Below, piece by piece: positions 33,541-44,703 of a DNA stretch of 64,000 bases (the first letter of the stretch is position 1; the number at the start of each line of letters is the position of its first letter). This DNA comes from Pictodentalium vernedei (Eukaryota > Mollusca > Scaphopoda > Dentaliida > Dentaliidae). The stretch lies in assembly GCA_031216915.1 (NCBI GenBank), contig CM062296.1, positions 792,782,823 to 792,846,822 of the forward strand. Reading direction: 5' to 3'. Under the pieces are notes generated by a model. That model saw only the letters and a list, made by a program, of their open reading frames with translations, ran no database searches and had not been told where the DNA came from. Both the position numbers and the translations under genes were made by a program.

Positions 33541-34690
33541 AAATTAAGTTAAAAGTAACACGAGAAGTCATTGGTGAAAAATTACACTTAATTGACAGGG
33601 TGAAAATTTGATGATATGTGCCCAAATTATACTTATTTCAGTGACAAGAGAATCCCTGTGCTGGGCAGGAATATTCACCAGCAGTATGTAAAGGGTTAAT
33701 GATGTTAATGATCTCCAGTTACTAGTATAGAATTGTAGAGTTTAGGCATTGAGTTACGCTAATGCTGCAGCATCATAGGGAAACAGTGCACTTAGTCGGT
33801 GCTTTATTACTTCAAAATCGTGTACAATACAATCAAAGGACTTCTAGTCTGACATGCATGTGTTCGGTCTCGCCTGTGTCATCAGACAGCGATTTTATAA
33901 AAAAACGACGCACTGAAATAATAAACCAGAAAGCCTTTGCGGCCTGCCGTAAAAATATATTTGATGCCAAATGTGGTGCCAAATGCTGTAGTTTTGGTGC
34001 AAAACAAATTTCAGCTGCCTCTCCTTTTATCTTTCCGCGCTGGCACTCGTGCCATATCGATCAGTCCATTCACACGCGTTTGTCGTTCTTTGGATATACC
34101 GTATTTGAGGGTTTCAAGGGGACAGGGCCGCATACAACTTTATCGCACCCTTTCGCCGAATCCTTGAGATTTAGAAACGCTAGTGCACCCAAAGAGCATG
34201 CGAAGAGGTACAAAACAATTTTTAAAAAATATCACCATCTTCTTCGGGTGTCAGGTGCGCCTTAATTCTATGAGGTCTACTGTAAAGAAAGTGGCAGGAC
34301 CGGAAATCGCAAACAGAATTGCATCGTACACCGATAAATTAGATGGGTCCGTATGTGGAGGTCGCAATTAGGGGGACAACTATTCAACTTCTATCTATTA
34401 TATATACCTATGATCCGGAGTGAATATAAAAAAGACCACCGCTAGATTTTGTATGCTGGTACATATACTCAATGCCGTACCAATCAATATTAGTCGCTTA
34501 TGGAAACGACCGAACCCAAGGAGGTTTATAACTTCTTCAACTTTCATCGTGTAATGTTATTATTTTCAGCAGGAAAGTATGGTGTCTGCTCCACATCCCC
34601 AAGGCAACCACCAGTCTCTTGTGTAGAAGGATTATCAAAGAAACAATTTTCGTCGTCAGTGCAAACTGAAAAAGGAAATGATTGTCACTT
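33541..34690. other. No gene recognised
   Basis: A 167-codon plus-strand frame at 33762-34265 starts with ATG but has low-complexity-free, unfamiliar sequence and no domain I recognise. It is probably a chance frame. Nothing else is supported here. Confidence 0.4.
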
Positions 34691-34691
34691 A

Positions 34692-36166
34692 CTGAGTCAA
34701 AAAAATAAAGTATAATAGAAACAAATGTGAAAAAATAGCATAAAGGATGAAATATAATAGTTCTAATGCTGCATGTTTGAGGACAAGAAGTCGTGCCAAG
34801 AGTTTAATGTCATGTTGTTGTTGTCCACCCAACCATATACAATTTTGCTACGGATTTCAAATTAGCACGTGCTACCCGAGAATGACAAATTGAATGGGTG
34901 ACCGACGATTTTCTTTGTGTTATGTTGTGCCCGGGCGCCGGGGTTATTGAGAAAACACGCTAGTTTTTGTCTTCTGACATTTTAAAAAATGCCAAGGTTA
35001 ACCGAAAATCAGAGTTTGCGTGCCATTGGTGTGCATGAGGCTGGAATACCTCTAGATGAGCTCGCTGCTGAGTTCAGAGTCACTGTGGCCACTATTTACA
35101 GTCTCATTGGAAGGTATAGAACCACTGGATCTACTGCCGACCGACCGCGTTCAGGTCGACCAAGAGTTACGAACCCCGCACAGGACCGACACATCAGGAC
35201 GTCTCACTTGCGGGATCGCTTCCTACCGGCGACGAGGACAGCAGCAATTACTCCTGGTAGAACTAACAATAGAATCAGTGCACAAACACAGACTCGCTGA
35301 ACACGGCATCCGGAGTAGGCATCCATACCACGGACCAATTCTTACCCAACGTCAACGTACCGTCAGAATGGAATGGGTACATCAGCGCGTTCGCTGGACT
35401 CAGCAGCGTTGGGGCACAGTTCTTTTTAGTGATGAATCACGATTTTGTCTACGGCGCGCTGATGATAGGGCAAGAGTGTATCGCCGACGAGGAGAAAGGT
35501 TTTCTCATGCGTGCGTCCGGGAATGCGACCGATTCGGCGGGGGTAGTGTAATGGTTTGGGCAGAAATTTCCTTGCACCATCGAATGCAGTTGATCTTCAT
35601 CGATGGTAATCTGAATGGACAGCGATATAGGGACGAAATTCTTAACACTGTTGCTGCCCCGTTGTTCAACGCTAACGTCGGATTGCAGTTATTCCAGCAA
35701 GACAATGCCCGGTGTCACGTGGCGCGTATCTGCCGTGACTTTCTTGAGGAGCCGAGCATCGAACTTCTTCCTTGTCGCCAATCGAGCATCTTTGGGATCA
35801 ACTGGACCGTCGGGTACGAGTTTATGATCTTCAGATGTTAGGCGATTTACGTAATGTTCTAAGGCAGGAGTACCACATGGTGATATCCGGAGACCTATCA
35901 GGTCCATGCGCCGTAGATGTCTTGCCATTCAAGAGGCAAACGTTGGACATACACGCTATTGACTGCATGTGTGAACTTTTCATTTAACCTCATGTCTGAA
36001 TTGCGACGTCCTGACGTGACGCTGGCAACAGTAAGAACATGACATTATGCAATGTCATACAGCTAGACTCGACATATGAATTTACAATAATTTCTTTAGG
36101 CTTAAAGTCGATAATACTGAAAAAAATTGCTCCTCAAAGTTTATTACACTTTCTTTTTTGACTCAG
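34692..36166 (+). mobile_element. Tc1/mariner element, about 1.48 kb, complete ends
   Basis: CTGAGTCAAAAAAATAAAG at the left and (inward) CTGAGTCAAAAAAGAAAG at the right are flanked by TA at 34690-34691 and 36167-36168. The size, TA target and single gene are typical of Tc1-like elements. The fragment at 4875-5410 is from the same family. Confidence 0.93.
34989..35987 (+). pseudogene. Tc1-like transposase, frameshifted
   Basis: The start is ATG at 34989. Residues 1-90 form the paired-like DNA-binding part (LRAIGVHEAGIPLDELAAEF, a VATIYSLIGRYRTTGS helix, and the GRPR hook). A frameshift near 35260-35290 moves the reading to the next frame, which holds the catalytic domain: LFSDESRF (first Asp, near 35425), a GGGSVMVWAEI block (near 35545) and FQQDNARCH (second Asp, near 35700). 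Near 35775 a deletion of about 20 bases removes the usual proline-rich SPDL segment. The frame then shifts again to PIEHLWDQLDRRVR, which carries the third catalytic residue. With two clean frameshifts and few other changes this is a fairly young relic. The enzyme would cut at the element's ends and insert into TA. Confidence 0.9.
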
Positions 36167-36250
36167 TATATAACGCCTTCTTTTTTCTTTGTGCTTGAAT
36201 TCCAGTCATTGGCTTTATATAGCCATTCGACGTGGTTGAAATGACTGCTA

Positions 36251-36486
36251 CAGTACGGCCGCTGTGGACTGGTCACTTTCCACGGGTGGACAATATTTCC
36301 ACGGTCGCAGTAATATTAGATTCTAAACACTAATTATTAGAATAATCATTAGAAATTTAATTTATGAAGCACCGGATACAACCTGGAGCTTCTTTAATTC
36401 AAATTTTGCTGAAGATGATTTTTATCACCTGGAAAACGCATCACTGCCCACTCGTGGACTATGGCCAGTCCACAGCGGCTGTACTG
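36251..36486. mobile_element. MITE family D, TA target
   Basis: CAGTACGGCCGCTGTGGACT and (inward) CAGTACAGCCGCTGTGGACT are terminal inverted repeats with TA on both sides (36249-36250, 36487-36488). The 236-bp copy has inner sequence shared with the copies at 26252 and 44704. The ends suggest Tc1/mariner mobilisation. Confidence 0.88.
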
Positions 36487-36499
36487 TAGTGATCGCTAG

Positions 36500-37429
36500 C
36501 CACTTTATCCTATAATTACGGTTCAGAGTACTTCCCGTTAAGTTATCGTGGCAAAATGTAGCACACCTATAGACCTTTAGTTTTTAGTTCTCCTGTAAGG
36601 TTGGGATTTCTAATATCCAAACTTTATCCGTTTTCTTTATATCATTTAATATCACCTCGGGTATCAAGCCTCCAGTCTAAAATTTGGGGTTTTATAATCT
36701 CCAAGAAAAACAGCATGCAAAAATGTGGTACGGACTTGGTAAAATCTGACAATTCAAGTCAACGTCACAAAAAAATAAATTACGTCCGATTTTCATGAAA
36801 TTTTAGTATGTTGTAGAACTCATAAAATGAGCAGACAAGTGTTGTTTATTTTTTCGTTTGATAGCCTTTTCTGACCCTATTACATCACTCACATTTAGGG
36901 GGTCAATCTGCCCATTTCTCATTGAAAACGCAGTTTTTCTAAAATGCTGCACCATATGAATAATATTTCACACATCTTCACTTTCGTGATGGCTGAAATT
37001 ATTAATTTCGACCATTACCCAAAATAACGTCACTTTTGCGTCTTTTTCATGAGCGTTTAATATCGACTACTTTATTGAACGCCCTTTCTCGAAGTTTGCA
37101 GATACACTGCCGAATAAAAACCATATATAAAAATAGACATCTTTCGGAATCGAACGGTTACCATTACACTTACACTTTGTGTACTATGCCACCAGAATAT
37201 GCGTAACTCATATTCGTAGTTGAGATATCCGAACTTTCAGTACGGATAGTATTACAGCCACTAGAGGAGTTAAATTTGGAGGCTAAAATGGCTTATGGTG
37301 AAAACACACCGAACGCGAGCGGCCGATTGTCTTAAGCCCGTTGTACACTGGATGTGTTGCAAGCGTCGGGGGGCGATGCCCAAAATCTAAAATCAATGCT
37401 GGCTCTTTCCTGTTAGTAGTTACCCCTTT
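36500..37429. other. No gene recognised
   Basis: A stretch at about 36740-36820 (ACGTCACAAAAAAATAAATT, 'TTAGTATGTTGTAGAACTC') is faintly similar to 41850-41915 and may be an old dispersed repeat. No gene is seen. Confidence 0.45.
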
Positions 37430-37660
37430 AAATGCTAATGGTATCTACCATGCCAGTTCAATGGCGGCAATTAGAAGAGTCCATGTTCATTATTTGGGGT
37501 AGACCAATCAATATTTTTAACGTGCAGCCTCGGGGCTGCACGTTGAAAATATTGATTAGTCTACTCTACACATTTACTCAACAGCCATCCTATTTAATGA
37601 CATTATGACGTATCATGTTGCTGGCTGGAAAAAAACGGCCGCTAGGGTTCTAAGGGTTAA
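37430..37660. mobile_element. MITE family B
   Basis: It runs from TTACCCCTTTAAATGC to CTAAGGGTTAA. The central palindrome AATATTTTTAACGTGCAGCC pairs with GGCTGCACGTTGAAAATATT. It carries the CAACAGCCATCC and CATGTTGCTGGCTGG blocks of the family. Confidence 0.8.
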
Positions 37661-38086
37661 GAAAAAGCGCGAGGTGAGCGACTGTATCGGACTGTTGGAT
37701 AAAAATAAAAACTGAACACACTTCTTTCAGCGTGTAGTCGTTTATAAAATCATTTATTATAATTTTGACACAACAAATCGTTGCGTCAAAACTATAACCC
37801 TAGACTCAATGTTTCAGCTTGTACGCTGGGCACGGTGCATTCGATGGCCGTCTTTGCTTTCTATGTAACACAGCGCGCAACCAAAGATCGGGAGGAAAGA
37901 CAAATTGACACTTTTAAAAGAGGAGGTACATTCCCTTCGAGTGCACATTCCCTTCGGACGCACGTATCTAACAAACTTGAATTTTTCAACGTGAGGAGTG
38001 AACCTACCCAGTTTATCTGCAAAGACAAAAAATGACGTATAATGTCAATGAAAGAGAGAAGGAGAGAATATAAATTATTGTGAAAA

Positions 38087-38215
38087 GTTGACGGTAACAT
38101 GGTCTGAGGTTTGCGGCTCGGAGCTTATGTTCAAACCGAGACGAGAACGTTTGAATAAGCGTCTCGGTTGAACATAAGTTTCGAGCCGCAAACCTCAGAC
38201 CATGTTACCGTCAAC
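38087..38215. repeat. Long hairpin, about 55-bp stem
   Basis: GTTGACGGTAACATGGTCTG followed by AGGTTTGCGGCTCG pairs with the complementary CGAGCCGCAAACC and CAGACCATGTTACCGTCAAC. The inner GAGCTTATGTTCAA-ACCGAGAC pairs with GTCTCGGTTGAACATAAG. The loop is about 18 bases. Confidence 0.88.
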
Positions 38216-38281
38216 TCATCGCGATAACGGATATGTTTCAAAAGGATACTATCGATAGCCCAAAACCAACATTGTGAAACA

Positions 38282-38373
38282 CGAGAGGCTTATTCACTAA
38301 ACCTGTGATCGTTAAAAGTTGTCTTCTGCAAGGCAATTTTTAACGATCACAGGTTTAGTAAATAACCATCTCG
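38282..38373. repeat. Hairpin, about 30-bp stem
   Basis: CGAGAGGCTTATTCACTAAA with CCTGTGATCGTTAAAA pairs with TTTTTAACGATCACAGG and TTTAGTAAATAACCATCTCG. The loop is about 20 bases. It lies 66 bp beyond the hairpin at 38087. Confidence 0.85.
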
Positions 38374-38639
38374 CGTCCCCACGACTGCACTGGATAAATA
38401 GTCAATAAACCAGATAAACTCATTCCATCTTAGTTCAAATCGTAAATCGGTTTGTAATTTAAACAACATTTTATCCGGAACACCGTCTGCTGCACGTGTG
38501 AAAAATCCAGAAAAATGAAGCGACTTGCTCGTCACTCCGTTGATGAAGCAATTACGAAAAGGGCGACGTCATTTGAAATATTTCGAGTGGTGACGTCAGA
38601 CGGTAACATTTGCTTCTGGAGTCGTAAACATAAAAGACA

Positions 38640-39080
38640 CTACCCCAGCTCGCATCCAGTTTGAGGGCGAGGATTTTATTCTTATTGGAACATTGTATTT
38701 CAATTAGTTTGGAACTGGCTCGATGGAAACAATCTCTATTTTTGTGCTTTTTATATGTCCGTTTGAAAAATTGTCGAATTTGGTTATCGGTCCGTCCGTC
38801 CGCCCGTCCGTCCGTCCGCCCTTCCGTCCGTCCGTTAAAATTTTGGTTTCCGACTGATGACTTGAGAAGTGTTGGATGAAATCTTTTTATATTTTGTATG
38901 TGAGGTACCCACATTACAATACAGGCTACGTTAAACTGATGGCGTTGTTTGTAAATTTTTTTGAGATATGGGCCTTTTCGATTTGGAAATATTTGAGCAA
39001 AATTATGCCATTTCTTGTCAAAGCAAACTCGAACTCTCAAACAGGAATATTAGGCACCATCTTGGCGTTGCTTTTGTTAC
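38640..39080. repeat. Dispersed-repeat-like segment with (CCGT)n
   Basis: A CCGTCCGTCCGCCCGTCCGT tetranucleotide tract lies at about 38788-38836, followed by TTAAAATTTTGGTTTCCGAC. Such a microsatellite next to a conserved flank is typical of retroposon tails in invertebrates. The family is not identified. Reading frames on both strands through the tract are low complexity. Confidence 0.5.
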
Positions 39081-39119
39081 CCTATGCTGAACAAAATGAA
39101 CTGTAATTTTAATGCACTT

Positions 39120-39800
39120 CATCACATTAATTCAACACAGGTCTGGAGCAGATGAAGAGTTCTCTAAGCGAGAGCGTCTCCTGGCAGGCGAGGAGGGCAG
39201 TGCGAGGCTCAGAGCCAGTTAGCGGGAGAGGCCGGTCAACTTGAGACAGCGGCTGGGCGGGCAACCGGTTTGCAGGGTCCGTCAAATTCGCATAGCGAGG
39301 TATAGTTTGAAGCAAGACTGAGAGGGTATGAGGGACGCAGCAATGCAGTCACTAAGAGGTACGTGTACTTTCTAATGTGTAATCACAGAACGTAGAAAAC
39401 TCCTCAGTTTATCAGATTAACATCTGGAATATAAACAGGATACCTTGTCAGCCAGTTCACGGACGGCTAATTTGAAAGAACGCCTGAAATTAATTCGATG
39501 AGTTAATGAGCCCATGTTTACCCATTTTGTCACATGTGATACAACACATATATCCTTAAATCTCCATTCACATCGAATATTTAGAGGTTATTACTTGGTT
39601 AGTTTCATATCGGTCGAGACATCAAACCGAGGTATCTTCATGTGAGCCTGAGACCGAAGATCGTAGACTGGTGTTTAGTTATCGAGGGCTGATATCTTGG
39701 CCGATGTGGAACTGATCAAGTAATAAACTCTTTCTTTATTGAATCAAAACAAATAATTACAAAATGTTCTCTGATCTGTCACAGTTTTCTGACAGTGTTA
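39120..39800. other. No gene recognised
   Basis: GC-richer at 39170-39330, with no recognisable coding or RNA structure. A CTAATAAACTC-like end near 39715 hints at a polyadenylation-type signal but is unsupported. Confidence 0.4.
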
Positions 39801-39814
39801 TTGTCTCCCATTCG

Positions 39815-39817
<3 letters not shown>

Positions 39818-39873
<56 letters not shown>

Positions 39874-40227
39874 TTGGTGTTCAAGGCCATATACTTGTGC
39901 ACAATGGCTAATCGTGAGCGTGACAGTTTTACGGGTGGAGGAAGCCGGAGTACCCGAAGAGAACCACCGAGCATCGACGAGCAACAGTCAGCTCTTCAAC
40001 ATTCTAACTCTGTTCAGCTCCGTTCAAGCAGGGTTACAGCGGTTGAAGACTTGTGCACTATCGACGTGCAGACACCCCTTAGTACACGGCGTCATCGTCC
40101 CCCCATGTAGACAACCCGGATAAAGTGCCTTGCCCAAGGACACAACGCGGGTGGTCCCGGACGGGGATCGAACTGGGAACCTCTAGCATAGAAGTCCAAC
40201 AGTCTACCACAGAGCCACCGCGCTCTC
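39818..40227 (-). mobile_element. SINE, full length, tRNA head, 13-bp target duplication
   Basis: On the minus strand: GGAGAGCGCGGTGGCTCTGT (A-box region), GGTTCCCAGTTCGATCCCCG (B box), the GTTGTGTCCTTGGGCAAGGC block, the shared body, and a (ATTT)n/(AAAT)n tail of about 14 units at 39818-39875. The perfect 13-bp duplication CTCCCATTCGTTA is at 39805-39817 and 40228-40240. This is the youngest-looking SINE in the window and defines the family's ends. Confidence 0.95.
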
Positions 40228-40240
40228 CTCCCATTCGTTA

Positions 40241-40582
40241 AGTCCGAAGTTTCCTTCTCTCCTAGTCCAGCCATCCGAAACGCCTCGCCTTCTCTCACTT
40301 CGCCGAATCTCCACTCACGACTCTGAATCTTAGTTGGCTTCGAATTGTGTGTACATCTCTCCTCTCCTCTTTCTTCTCGTCATTCACCGAATTGTCATCA
40401 TTTGCCATTTGATATTTTTGTTCGTGTTATTACGTTATTATTAATTTAACCCTTTGATACTTTTGTAAGTGTTGTTACATAAGAAATCAAACAGCACGTT
40501 GATACTTTGAGGTCATTTGTTTTGTTATTATATTTTGATTTTGGTTATTTGTTTTGTTATTATTTTTCGATTTTTTAAAGTT
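40241..40582. other. No gene recognised
   Basis: Contains two TTTTGTTATTAT repeats near 40520-40565. No gene is seen. Confidence 0.5.
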
Positions 40583-40833
40583 TTAACCCTTTACCTAACA
40601 TGAAAAGCAGACGACACTTGCAAAAAAAATTCATGAATAACTAATTTTTTTCATTTTTTGTCTCAAAAACATAGGTTATGACCCCTCGTTGGAACGAGCT
40701 CGACGAGCTCGTTCTAACGAGGGGTCATAACCTATGTTTTTGAGACAAAAATTGAAAATATTTTGAAAATTAATTGGCGATTTTTAAGAATAAAGCTGGC
40801 CGGTTTTGGCCGTTACGTTGGGTAAAGGGTTAA
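40583..40833. mobile_element. MITE family A (piggyBac-type)
   Basis: TTAA at both ends. The orientation is opposite to the copy at 6373: the left end has 'ACATGAAAAGCAGACGACAC', the right end GGCCGGTTTTGGCCGTTACG. The central hairpin has one mismatch (GTTCTAACG opposite CGTTGGAAC). Confidence 0.9.
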
Positions 40834-41032
40834 CCTGAAATTATTATTTTCTGCCTAATAGTGCTCAGTGATAACCGAGGAGTCAAATGTTATCGCAGCT
40901 TAAAACACTAACATAATCCTGCTGTCAAGACCCCGTAACTGGTTGAGAGCTAGAAGCCCCTATCAGGGCTTTCAAAAAATGAGGATACCAGTGCAAAAGC
41001 CCACTCTTTCCTTGCTAATATTTCATATTCAG

Positions 41033-41563
41033 TCAAACACAAATAATATTTTGTTTATATAAATTTGTTTTATTACAAATAATACATTCCAATAGGCTGA
41101 AGAAGAAATTTGAGATTCTTCCTAAAGTCGGTGAATGTAAACATGGCCAAACTCTTTTGGAACCCCATACGAGAGAAACTCTCAAAGAGGACATTTGCTG
41201 ATTCAAATTCTGTTGCTCTTTCGTAAGAAATGCACCTTTATATGGACCGAGAAAGTGAGGTCGTTTGGGATATGCTGGGTCTCCATATAGGCAGAACTGA
41301 TCACGATCTTTACACATTTTCTGTTCCATTTTTTGCTCCACGTGTAACCCATATCGTGTCAGAAAAATCAAAACGTTGATGGACTCGGGATGTGCAAGGT
41401 TTTCTCGCCTCTGTATGCTCCTCTGTGGATTTGAACAAGAGACACGACACCTTTCCCCGGACCGGATTGAAACTAACTGCTGCCAAATCGCGGCGTGATA
41501 GCTCGAGGAAAAACTTTGTGGTGTCCCTTTCCTTGGTTCTCTAAGCACATGCTGCTTTTGCAT
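41033..41563 (-). pseudogene. PIF/Harbinger (DDE_Tnp_4) transposase C-terminal fragment
   Basis: A minus-strand frame of 176 codons. Its middle reads CLYGDPAYPKRPHFLGPYKG, followed by LTKEQQNLNQQMSSLRVSLVWG. The YGDxAYP block (second catalytic Asp) and the MSxxRVxxxWGFGK block are hallmarks of Harbinger/HARBI1-type nucleases, which cut DNA for transposition into TWA targets. The first catalytic Asp lies upstream and is missing. The start is unrelated sequence, and GFGK has become GSKR. The tail keeps an IICNKTNLY-like end. No terminal repeats or Myb-like partner gene are seen nearby, so it is an isolated relic. Confidence 0.75.
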
Positions 41564-42491
41564 AATGGTTAATGTAGACTGACCTTGCCGTTTGTCATAG
41601 AATGTGTGACTTTACTGGCCTTCCATACCACACATATTAGCACAAGATTTTGCCTGAGTGAAAATTCCTTTTCGTTGTTTTTTGTGAAAGGAGCTTCGAG
41701 TCTCCGACAGATACGATTACAATAATTAGCTAACTGTTGTCGTTAAGACTTGCGAAGGAGTCTATTATTATCAGTGTTTTGCCAACCGCAAATTCTCCTG
41801 TGTCGCCATTTAACGACTTAAGCATTACCTTGTCAGATAGTTCAACGTCAACGTCGCAAAAATATAGAAGTTCGTCCAATTTCTATGATCTTTTAGTATA
41901 TTATACAGCTCGAAAGATAAAGAGATACCCGTTCAATATCGAGATTATATCATTAATCTCTGCGGGAGGCTGAGAAGATAAATTTTCTATCCGAAGCACC
42001 ATTGCGTGCTACAAGTGGCGGTGCATCACATAATTCTGGCTTGAAAAATAGTTGTCTGAAAGGCCCGGCTTTCTTAATTAAAGATCAAATTAACAACTAT
42101 CAGTTATTTTTGGATTGAACAGACTACTACAAAAAAAATCCGATAGAACTCTGGTCTTCAGCCTTTACGACCCCCACTTAAACTACGTACCCTCACCATA
42201 ATATAACAGACTTCAGTACACTTGCATGTTAACGTTGGAATAGAGTAACGTCAGAGCTTCTGTGAACCAGTCTCCTTGATCCATTCTTACCTGAACAGCA
42301 ATTATAAAAAAAATTCCTGATTAAGTAAACATTTTTATTTTTGCTTGAAAATATAGCCTCTGATCCCTTAATGGAACACGTTTGTTAGGTGCGTTTCAAT
42401 GAGAAACAATAGTCTATCTTTTTGCACGAAAAATTTGAAAAAAAGTAATAAGGCTTCCGTGAATACCGTTAGAGGTTCTGTCAGTTACATT
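41564..42491. other. No gene recognised
   Basis: A 78-codon frame at 41737-41973 is serine-rich and unfamiliar. Around 42290-42370 there is a weak echo of the family-A MITE interior ('TTTGCTTGAAAATATAGCCT'). Nothing firm. Confidence 0.4.
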
Positions 42492-43131
42492 CAGTGTCAC
42501 CCCCATTCCTGGCCAAAATTCCCTATAGGTGGAAATTCGGAAGGCAAGTCACGAGTAGTTGAAAATTCCATCTATCTGAATTTTAGAGCTCCTTTGGTGA
42601 TCCTGATGTCTTCCTTTACTTCTCAAAATTCCAGCTCGGCTTCAAATCGGCAAACATGTCAACTGTTACTCTCTACAGCTACAATGTACGCAATATCGAG
42701 CTTCGTAAGTATGTATGATGTCAGACGGTACGAGAATTCTATAGTACGTTTACTTATGGTAATAAACAAATCCTCGAAATGAACTTCAAGAAAATCGCAT
42801 CTTGAAAATCGTTATCCTGAGTTAATCCCACCATTCACAGTTATAAAATCATGAAACTTCGAAAATTTATCATTTCTGCATAAGATCTCATTCAATGTCA
42901 GGACAGTGTGAAATGCTCAAAGTTCTCATCTTGAGCATTTGTTATGCACATATTCAATTCCCAGAATAATCCCAAATAATATATTATAACCTGATAATTC
43001 TATTATAAATGTGTTGGTATTTCAGTTACTAGAATCAACTTTATGCCCCCTTTCATGGTTTCAGTTTCAAATTTTTGGGGTTCCCCCTCCCGGTCCCGCC
43101 GCCTAATTGGAAATTCAATACCCTACCCCCC

Positions 43132-43162
<31 letters not shown>

Positions 43163-43191
43163 ACAATCGGAAACCTCTAGTCACGTCCCTG
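42492..43191. mobile_element. hAT-type repeat family F, copy 2
   Basis: It is flanked by GTTACATT (42484-42491) and GTTGCATT (43192-43199), 7 of 8 matching. It ends ACCTCTAGTCACGTCCCTG. The interior matches copy 1 (CCCTATAGGTGGAAATTCGG, 'ATCGAGCTTCGTAAGTATGT'). It contains a C run plus (CA)n at 43127-43165. Confidence 0.8.
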
Positions 43192-43199
43192 GTTGCATT

Positions 43200-44145
43200 A
43201 GGTGAATGCTGTGCTGTAGGTCGACCTACTCAATCTGGTGGTCCATAAACTGAACGGTTGGTCTGCATCTTGTGCTCTTTCCTTCACACAGAACTTGTAA
43301 TTAATTGTCTCGTAGTAAACTCACCCCTCCTCTTCGTCTTGCGGTTTAGTAGAGATCCACTTACCCTGTACTGGATATCCACAATTCAGGAAATAGAAGG
43401 TTGATTTATAATTTACAAATATACTCTTTAATATAAAAAAATCATTTGTCTTTCTCAATGGATGCCTCTCTCTGTGACCAATACGTGCACACTTCAAATC
43501 ACTCAACGACAGTTATGGTGTCTGATGACAGTTTTGTTTAAATCATATGCACACACTCGTTGCCGAATAATTTATATTCACTGCCATGCAGAATATCTTT
43601 CTTTAATTAATTCAATCTATTGCATTCGTCCTCGAAAATAACAGGTCTTATGCGCACACATATCTAATAGCCTTTTCGTTGCGACGACGGCGTGTGCTGT
43701 GGCATTTAACTTTCTCAAGTTGCGTTAGGACTCTTCTACTCCGTGCTCACTTGCTTTCACTTAGAGGTCAAGGACACAAGACAAAGAATTGGTGTCCAGG
43801 TCTAACCAAGTATACCCCTTTCTAAGTTTGGAAAAAGAAAGATGTGGTCGTTTTCTTTCTAGAGAGGAACAAACAAATATTGACCTTTTTAGTACTTTGA
43901 TCCCAACCTGACATTTACACCCCCCCCCCCCCCCCAAAGAAAAATCAATAGGTCTTCACCTCTTACCAAGTACTATTTCTGTACCACATTTGATAATCAC
44001 GGACGTTGTCGTTTTCTTACCAGGGAGGAAACAGACCTACACTGAAGTTTGTAACACTGTGACAGTGTGACCTTGACCCCCAAACCACAGATATTCATAC
44101 CTTACCAAGTACCATCCCATTATCAAATCTCATAATGAGAATATT
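43200..44145. other. No gene recognised; dispersed-repeat-like 43770-44130
   Basis: The sequence 43770-44130 has repeated GGTCTAACCAAGTATACCCC- and CTTACCAAGTACCATCCC-type phrases and a GACCTTGACCCCC phrase, as in common invertebrate repeats. A C run is at 43919-43935. A minus-strand frame at 43321-43506 followed by GTAAGT is not convincing as an exon. Confidence 0.4.
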
Positions 44146-44151
44146 TATTTA

Positions 44152-44208
44152 TTGTTGTTTAAAGTCACATATATCTACACAGTGGCTAATCGTGACCTCA
44201 AAATGGAA
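44152..44208 (-). mobile_element. SINE 3' fragment
   Basis: A short piece (TTTATTTATTGTTGTTTAAA, then CACAGTGGCTAATCGTGACC) matches only the 3' tail region of the SINE family. Confidence 0.6.
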
Positions 44209-44407
44209 ATAAAGTCAAGTTTAGTAAATCGTTTATACCCATGTTGCCCACTGCAGAGGACTTCCATACAAAGCATTGGTGACTGGGTCCTACTTTACCA
44301 GGAAAACAGATTGTTTGCCACAGTATAGAAGCACTGGTACACTTTCCGAGGTTCTCAAGTGGGTAATAATAGGAAAGGTGGCAGGGTTTTTTTGTCTAGA
44401 CTTCAAT

Positions 44408-44692
44408 CATACTTTTTTCTTTCTTTATTTATTTATTTACTTATTTATTTATTAAAGCTTAGCGATACTTTAACAGCCAAGTACACACCGTGTCGATGAT
44501 AGTTTTAGGAGTGGAGGAAGTCGGAGTACCCGGAGAGAACCACCAAGCAACGACGAGCAACTGCTAGCTCCACAACATCGTAATGTCGCACTACAGCACA
44601 GGCAGGGTTAGATTGGTTCAGGGCACGGCGACATCGTGCGCCGATGTGGACAATCGGGGTTAAGGGCCTAGCCCAAGGACACAACGGACTGT
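44408..44692 (-). mobile_element. SINE copy, head lost
   Basis: A TTTATTTA tail at 44420-44455, then the shared body up to the GGACACAACG block at about 44690. The tRNA/5S head is absent. Its right side is joined to MITE family D. Confidence 0.75.
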
Positions 44693-44703
44693 ACTCATAC
44701 ATA

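Noticed and set aside
33762-34265. 167-codon plus-strand gene
   Set aside because: It has an ATG but no recognisable domain, no splice or neighbour context, and overlapping frames of equal quality. I cannot support it.
38282-38373. microRNA gene
   Set aside because: The stem is too perfect and the area is full of hairpin MITEs; without small-RNA data a MITE is the simpler explanation.
38552-39040. 162-codon minus-strand gene
   Set aside because: The centre is the (CCGT)n microsatellite translated as a GRTDGRADGRTD-type repeat; the rest is unfamiliar.
40140-40227. tRNA gene (minus strand)
   Set aside because: A and B boxes are present but there is no proper anticodon or acceptor pairing, and it is joined to a SINE body with a 13-bp target duplication.
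43321-43506. Exon followed by a GTAAGT donor (minus strand)
   Set aside because: The donor-like site is good but there is no convincing acceptor and the peptide matches nothing.
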